Below, piece after piece: positions 61,101 through 64,000 of a stretch of DNA of 64,000 bases. The first letter of the stretch is position 1, and the number at the start of each line of letters is the position of its first letter. Both the position numbers and the translations under genes were made by a program. The notes beneath the pieces were generated by a model, which ran no database searches, was not told the DNA's origin, and saw only the letters and a program-made list of their open reading frames with translations. Origin of the DNA: Zhengitettix transpicula (taxonomy: Eukaryota; Arthropoda; Insecta; Orthoptera; Tetrigidae); contig CM073592.1 of the NCBI GenBank assembly GCA_037074705.1, positions 25,144,629 through 25,208,628 of the forward strand. The letters run 5' to 3'.

Positions 61101-62640
61101 TTTTTAAAATGTTTGTATCCAAATCAAAATGAATCTCTTCTATAAACATAGTTTCAAGTTTGATAGCTCATTGTTGAATCTCTATTAGCTTTCTTCTTAT
61201 TTTTGACCTTGCTTCATTTTAAAGGATTCTTTTTCCTTTCTAAAATGAATAATTTGTCATCACCGAACAAGAGTTTGCATTTTATAGTTCACTATTTTAA
61301 TCTTTATCATTTCTTAAATAACATTATAACATTCAACTTCATACACTCCTCAATTTCTTTTTCATACAAATATTACAATTTCATTTCTGACTTTCATTTG
61401 CTTGAGTAAAATATTCTCAGATTTCTAACCAAGTTAAAAGATGCACATGCAATGGTTTGACAACATTAACCTGTCATGGTCTTCACATTGTTAGAAGATG
61501 ATGGTGAATGTCATCAAAATAGTGCACGTACTTTTTTCACTGTAAGAAGCCAGAGAAGATTTTACTAATTCTTTACACCAAGAATGGCTGCATCATTTGC
61601 TTGTCTTTAAATCCATAAATTCATTAATTCTTCCAAGCTGTTTCTCCATTTGTCATAGATAAAGATAATTGAAAATAATACCCATTAAATAATTCCTATA
61701 TTTCAATATATATTGCATATATATTTCCCATCTTAAATTTTACATTAATCTAGTAAAATAAGGACAATTGATTAAAATCAGTTCGTAATTTTCTGAATAG
61801 CCAGTTACATGGCTAAAACTGTTTTTTACATTAAGATATAAATTTTAATATAGTATATAAATATAATTGGTTACAGCAACTTTCAGAAGGGAAAGAACTA
61901 TCTTTTAATTCCTCAGCTTCAGCTAAAAGATCTGGGGACATAGTGCACATTAGTCCACAGGTTCTATCATCAGGTGGATATGAGCTGCCAGCCATAAATG
62001 GTAATTTTGTAGCAAAGAAATACAGATACTTCTATGCCAGTGGCGTCTATGATCCAGGACAATTTGGCAATTCGGTAAGAATCTTGTAATTTTTTAAAAT
62101 CCATGAGCTTGTTTCATTTTTGAACTTCAAACATTTATACCAGATGTAGTTTCAAAAATTTTAATATTGTATTACTTAAATAATTCAGCAAAATTGTCAT
62201 TATCATTTAATTAATTAAATCTTTATACCAGTAAATATTTTTTAACTTTGCTCACTTGCATGAATAACTTGCACAACTAACTATAAAATTAACATTTCAT
62301 ATAATTAATGGGCTGTCCTACCATGTTAGAAATGAGTTAAATAATTTTATTTTAAAACTGAGCCCCTTTGTAGATTGTCAAAGTGGATACTGAAACAGGA
62401 GAGTTCAAGACTTGGAAAGAGAATGAGTTCACATTCCCAGGAGAGGCACAGTTCGTAAGTCGGCCAGGAGCTGTTGCAGAAGACGATGGAATTCTGCTGG
62501 CAGCAGTGACAGATGTGAGGAAAGGAACTCCAGACTTCCTTCTTGTGTTAGACGCAATAGATCTAAGTGAAATTGCAAGGGCAGAAGTTAACATACACAT
62601 CCCAAATGTAATCCATGGAATTTTTGTTCCAAACCAATAA
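52067..62640 (+). CDS. Carotenoid cleavage oxygenase, BCO1/BCO2/NinaB family (10 exons, complete)
   Basis: Ten exons (52067-52136, 57661-57794, 58241-58381, 58957-59079, 59571-59727, 59953-60152, 60287-60400, 60696-60836, 61877-62074, 62374-62640) join in frame through GT-AG introns to 491 residues, near the usual 500-620 of the family. These non-haem Fe(II) enzymes cleave carotenoids to retinal or apocarotenoids. The four iron-ligand histidines are present: H148 (SSHT), H208 (YYHSF), H280 (FFMFHHIN) and H484 (VIHGIF). The N-terminus reads MADYGQLFRSTEE and continues into LPSWLQGNLVRLGPG and NHWFDG, the family's opening signature; AYPDPCKNIF carries the PDPCK motif seen in BCO and RPE65. By eye the layout is closer to vertebrate-type BCO proteins than to Drosophila NinaB, so orthology is left open and no symbol is given. 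The ATG context (gcagccATGG) is good. AATAAA at 62636-62641 overlaps the stop codon. An oddity is that the usual HPH after the first ligand is HTF. Confidence 0.93.
53350..53520. repeat. Inverted-repeat element with paired hammerhead-like motifs in oxygenase intron 1
   Basis: - strand 53371-53398 reads CTGACGA...GAAACGTTGTG; + strand 53432-53462 reads TTGACGA...GAAACGTTGTG. Flanks AAATAAGTG and CACTTATTTAT are inverted. Confidence 0.55.
54630..54899 (-). mobile_element. SINE-like family, antisense 5'-truncated copy in oxygenase intron 1
   Basis: T-tail at 54630-54639, core to about 54899. It lies within the 5.5 kb first intron of the carotenoid oxygenase gene and is antisense to it. Confidence 0.77.
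55201..55229 (+). ncRNA. Hammerhead-like motif (best stem)
   Basis: CTGAAGA-A-GGAAC-AAGA-GTTCC-A-GAAACGTTGTGTGG. Perfect 5-bp stem II between intact core boxes; the single A on each side of the stem departs from the canonical fold, and a stem I partner is not obvious upstream. Confidence 0.45.
57661..57794 (+). CDS. Carotenoid oxygenase exon 2
   Basis: Acceptor attatttcag, donor AAG|gtgagt, phase 1 to 0. It encodes LPSWLQGNLVRLGPGKFDLG and the NHWFDGYAVLYKF strand that opens the seven-bladed propeller. Confidence 0.92.
58241..58381 (+). CDS. Carotenoid oxygenase exon 3
   Basis: Acceptor tttctgcag, donor TTG|gtcagt, 47 codons, phase 0. It encodes VQFSKRFLQSDAYKKA, FTEYGTRAYPDPCKNIF and SRMMSTL. 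PDPCK is the conserved loop motif associated with membrane approach in relatives. Confidence 0.92.
58754..58788 (-). ncRNA. Hammerhead-like motif in oxygenase intron 3
   Basis: - strand CTAGAAGA-T-GACGAC, ten-base loop, GTCGTC-GAAACGTTGCG. A perfect 6-bp stem, but the first core box has an inserted A, so it should be inactive. Confidence 0.4.
58957..59079 (+). CDS. Carotenoid oxygenase exon 4
   Basis: Acceptor ttattcag, donor AAG|gtaaag, 41 codons, phase 0. It encodes VPDLTDNDAINIF, VYVSTETSNLHRID and TCEK, matching propeller blade sequence of the family (T-DN...NI...ATSET-type). Confidence 0.9.
59571..59727 (+). CDS. Carotenoid oxygenase exon 5 (first Fe ligand)
   Basis: Acceptor aaattttag, donor GAAG|gtgagt, 52 codons plus one base. 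It contains H148 in ASSHTFVDSDG, aligned by position with the first iron-ligand histidine of the family. The second histidine of the usual HPH is replaced. Confidence 0.9.
59953..60152 (+). CDS. Carotenoid oxygenase exon 6 (second Fe ligand)
   Basis: Acceptor tttcctacag, donor CTT|gtaaat. Contains SYYHSFGMSENYFIFVEQP with H208, the second iron ligand, in the strongly conserved 'HSFG-TENY--F-EQP' block. Confidence 0.92.
60287..60400 (+). CDS. Carotenoid oxygenase exon 7 (third Fe ligand)
   Basis: Acceptor ttcaacag, donor CAA|gtaagc, 38 codons. Encodes RFVVIERKTGKVVP and AFFMFHHINAYEENG, in which H280 is the third iron ligand. Confidence 0.92.
60696..60836 (+). CDS. Carotenoid oxygenase exon 8
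   Basis: Acceptor cttcacag, donor AAA|gtaaga, 47 codons. Encodes LVVDIMAMDSPDIVEQMYL and PRRFVLPL, both family blocks. The following intron is about 1 kb with no recognisable insert. Confidence 0.9.
61877..62074 (+). CDS. Carotenoid oxygenase exon 9
   Basis: Acceptor ggttacag, donor TCG|gtaaga, 66 codons. A variable polar stretch is followed by YELPAINGNFVAKKYRYFYA, the conserved 'LP-IN...KYRY-YA-G' block. Confidence 0.9.
62374..62640 (+). CDS. Carotenoid oxygenase exon 10 (fourth Fe ligand, stop)
   Basis: Acceptor cctttgtag, 88 codons plus TAA. Encodes IVKVDTETGEFKTW, the EDDGILLAAV block, FLLVLDAIDLSEIARAEV and VIHGIFVPNQ with H484, the fourth iron ligand, eight residues from the C-terminus, as in relatives. 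Confidence 0.93.
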   Translation: MVKVDTETGEFKTWKENEFTFPGEAQFVSRPGAVAEDDGILLAAVTDVRKGTPDFLLVLDAIDLSEIARAEVNIHIPNVIHGIFVPNQ

Positions 62641-62641
62641 A
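62636..62641 (+). promoter_or_regulatory. Poly(A) signal of the carotenoid oxygenase gene
   Basis: AATAAA overlaps the TAA stop codon. Further AATAAA-like hexamers follow near 62810, so the true cleavage site is uncertain. Confidence 0.4.
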
Positions 62642-63479
62642 AATCATAAACTGTGATATGACATATTCAGATACTTTTGTATAAATTTTACAAAGGAAAC
62701 CAGAACAATAATATATATATTTCATGTCTTGTGTTACTAATAGATTAGACACAATGCTCATATATTTTCAGAAAGGTTTGATTCTCTGTAGTGTTGATAA
62801 ATTGAGCAAAATAAAAAGAAGTTTTTCTTGTTACATAATTTGCAAAATGAAGTGAATTAGTGCAGCGGCGACTTCAGTAAATTTATTTTTGATACCTAAT
62901 ATATATATATTTAACCTTTACTTCATGTGTTCAATTTACTTATTTGAAATTTTACTGCATATTCTGTTCTTTCCATTTCCTGCAACTAAAAACTTGCCTT
63001 CCCAAATATACACCATGTAAATGTGTTGTTTGTACATCCAAATTCACTCCATTACTGAAAAAAAACCAAACTGCAATTTTTTCCCTATAGTTAAATGTGA
63101 AGAGAAAAGCTATGCCAATGACTTCACGTATATTGTTCAAATAAGTTCTCATTTTTCGAATGAACCAATATATTTGAAAACAAGATCCTGAACACCAGAC
63201 CAGGTTTTTCAAAGAGAGGAAACTTTTGAATAAAGTAACATTTTGATAAGAGTGTATTTAATAAATCCAGAGCTATAATATAAATTTGTTCCATTATATA
63301 ATACAAAAGCTATGGCCACTCTTACAAAAATATGTGTATAGTTATCTTTCAAAACATAAAATATAAAAGTTTTAGGCACACCTACTTTGGTGCAACATTG
63401 AAACAATAAATACAATATCACAGATTCTTGACATGCAAATATAATGCATTACTGCCTAGCACACCAGCCAAGTGTCAAT
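62641..63479. other. Intergenic region between convergent 3' ends
   Basis: AT-rich spacer holding the 3' UTRs of two tail-to-tail genes. A - strand AATAAA (TTTATT on +) near 62880 could end the SFT2 transcript. No other gene is visible. Confidence 0.5.
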
Positions 63480-63762
63480 TCAAACTGGTAAAGTCTTTGA
63501 GACGGTACTTGTCACCGTTGAGGAGCAGAGTCTTGTAAAAAACATGAGGCCAGTGTGTCCCCCAGGAATGTAGCTAACAAGAAACCAGAGGAGTGCCATG
63601 ATCTGAAAAACGGCACATAGCACTGTGAGTGGTGTGCTCTGGACACTTAAAGCAAAATACAGGGTCGCCAACATTGTGCCAAAGTAAGCACTGGTGAAGG
63701 GCAAACGTTCCTTGGACACAAGATGGCGAATATGGTTCATTGGTCCCCATAGGAAGGAAAAG
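63480..63762 (-). CDS. SFT2-family vesicle transport protein, last coding exon (partial; SFT2D3-like)
   Basis: The terminal exon reads FSFLWGPMNHIRHLVSKERL, then two hydrophobic membrane segments (AYFGTMLATLYFALSV and LTVLCAVFQIMALLWFLV), SYIPGG and a short polar tail before TGA. 'GP-x-x-(I/L)' after the second membrane helix, followed by two more helices and 'LSYIP', is the signature of SFT2 proteins, four-helix Golgi membrane proteins acting in retrograde endosome-to-Golgi vesicle fusion. SYIPGG and ERLPFT suggest the SFT2D3 branch, which is inference. The - strand acceptor tttttccag ends at 63763, and the C at 63762 closes a codon split in phase 2. The first two helices and N-terminus lie to the right of the window. 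The gene converges on the carotenoid oxygenase. Confidence 0.82.
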
Positions 63763-64000
63763 CTGGAAAAAACCAAAATATACATGCTTTGTCATTTTGA
63801 ACATTTGTTTAAATTTATAGACCATTACCTTATTCCACATAAGAATTATTATTAATATTAACTAACATTAATGAAGTAAAAAATTAAGACTTTTTAAATA
63901 AAACATTTGGATATGAAAACAAATACACCCATGTTCTTATAATATTAAGCAAAAGTGTAGATAATAAATTAATGGAGCAAGAGGTAAGGAAATACATTAA

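Noticed and set aside
1..64000. Search by eye for tRNA, rRNA, CRISPR arrays or bacterial operons.
   Set aside because: No cloverleaf with conserved arms, no regularly spaced repeat-spacer array and no Shine-Dalgarno-led gene strings were seen; the spliced genes mark the DNA as animal.

Overview
The window looks like AT-rich, repeat-dense genomic DNA of an insect, most likely from the Polyneoptera (cockroach, termite or relative). The reasons are spliced genes with short exons and GT-AG introns, a haemolymph LPS-binding-protein type C-type lectin (a family best known from cockroaches), an insect-style carotenoid oxygenase, and many SINE-like, Helitron, LTR and LINE remnants. The exact species cannot be read from the sequence.

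Three protein genes can be supported. (1) A secreted C-type lectin on the + strand, in four exons from 15133 to 22354 (235 residues, complete). All splice phases agree, and the domain carries four cysteines and a QPD sugar-specificity motif. (2) A carotenoid cleavage oxygenase of the BCO1/BCO2/NinaB family on the + strand, in ten exons from 52067 to 62640 (491 residues, complete). It retains all four iron-binding histidines and a PDPCK motif. (3) The last coding exon of an SFT2-family Golgi/vesicle transport protein on the - strand, 63480 to 63762, whose 5' part lies beyond the right edge. Genes 2 and 3 converge tail to tail with about 840 bases between their stop codons. No tRNA, rRNA or CRISPR array was seen.

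The rest is mobile DNA and unassigned AT-rich spacer. The commonest repeat is an unclassified SINE-like retroposon of about 530 to 580 bases with an A-rich 3' tail. About twenty copies are present, several with perfect 11 to 13 base target-site duplications. New copies have repeatedly landed in the A-tails of older ones, making tandem pairs. All five copies inside the two multi-exon genes lie antisense to the host gene, where the tail becomes a polypyrimidine tract followed by AG. Other repeats are five LTR copies of one family (13587, 26899, 33513, 45597, 48035), non-autonomous Helitrons (23917, 25292, 25985, 31333, 36845, plus a degenerate one near 23160) including a head-to-tail pair with no spacer, LINE reverse-transcriptase relics (27870, 50232), and a scattered motif CTGANGA-hairpin-GAAAC that resembles the hammerhead ribozyme core of Penelope-like elements, often in inverted pairs.

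No operon or multi-gene pathway is apparent. The lectin (immunity or symbiont recognition) and the oxygenase (retinoid/carotenoid metabolism) appear to be independent neighbours separated by about 30 kb of repeats. The main points for follow-up are the SINE-like family with its A-tail targeting and antisense intronic copies, the hammerhead-like motif, and a 195-base direct repeat that exactly brackets a truncated LTR just upstream of the lectin gene.
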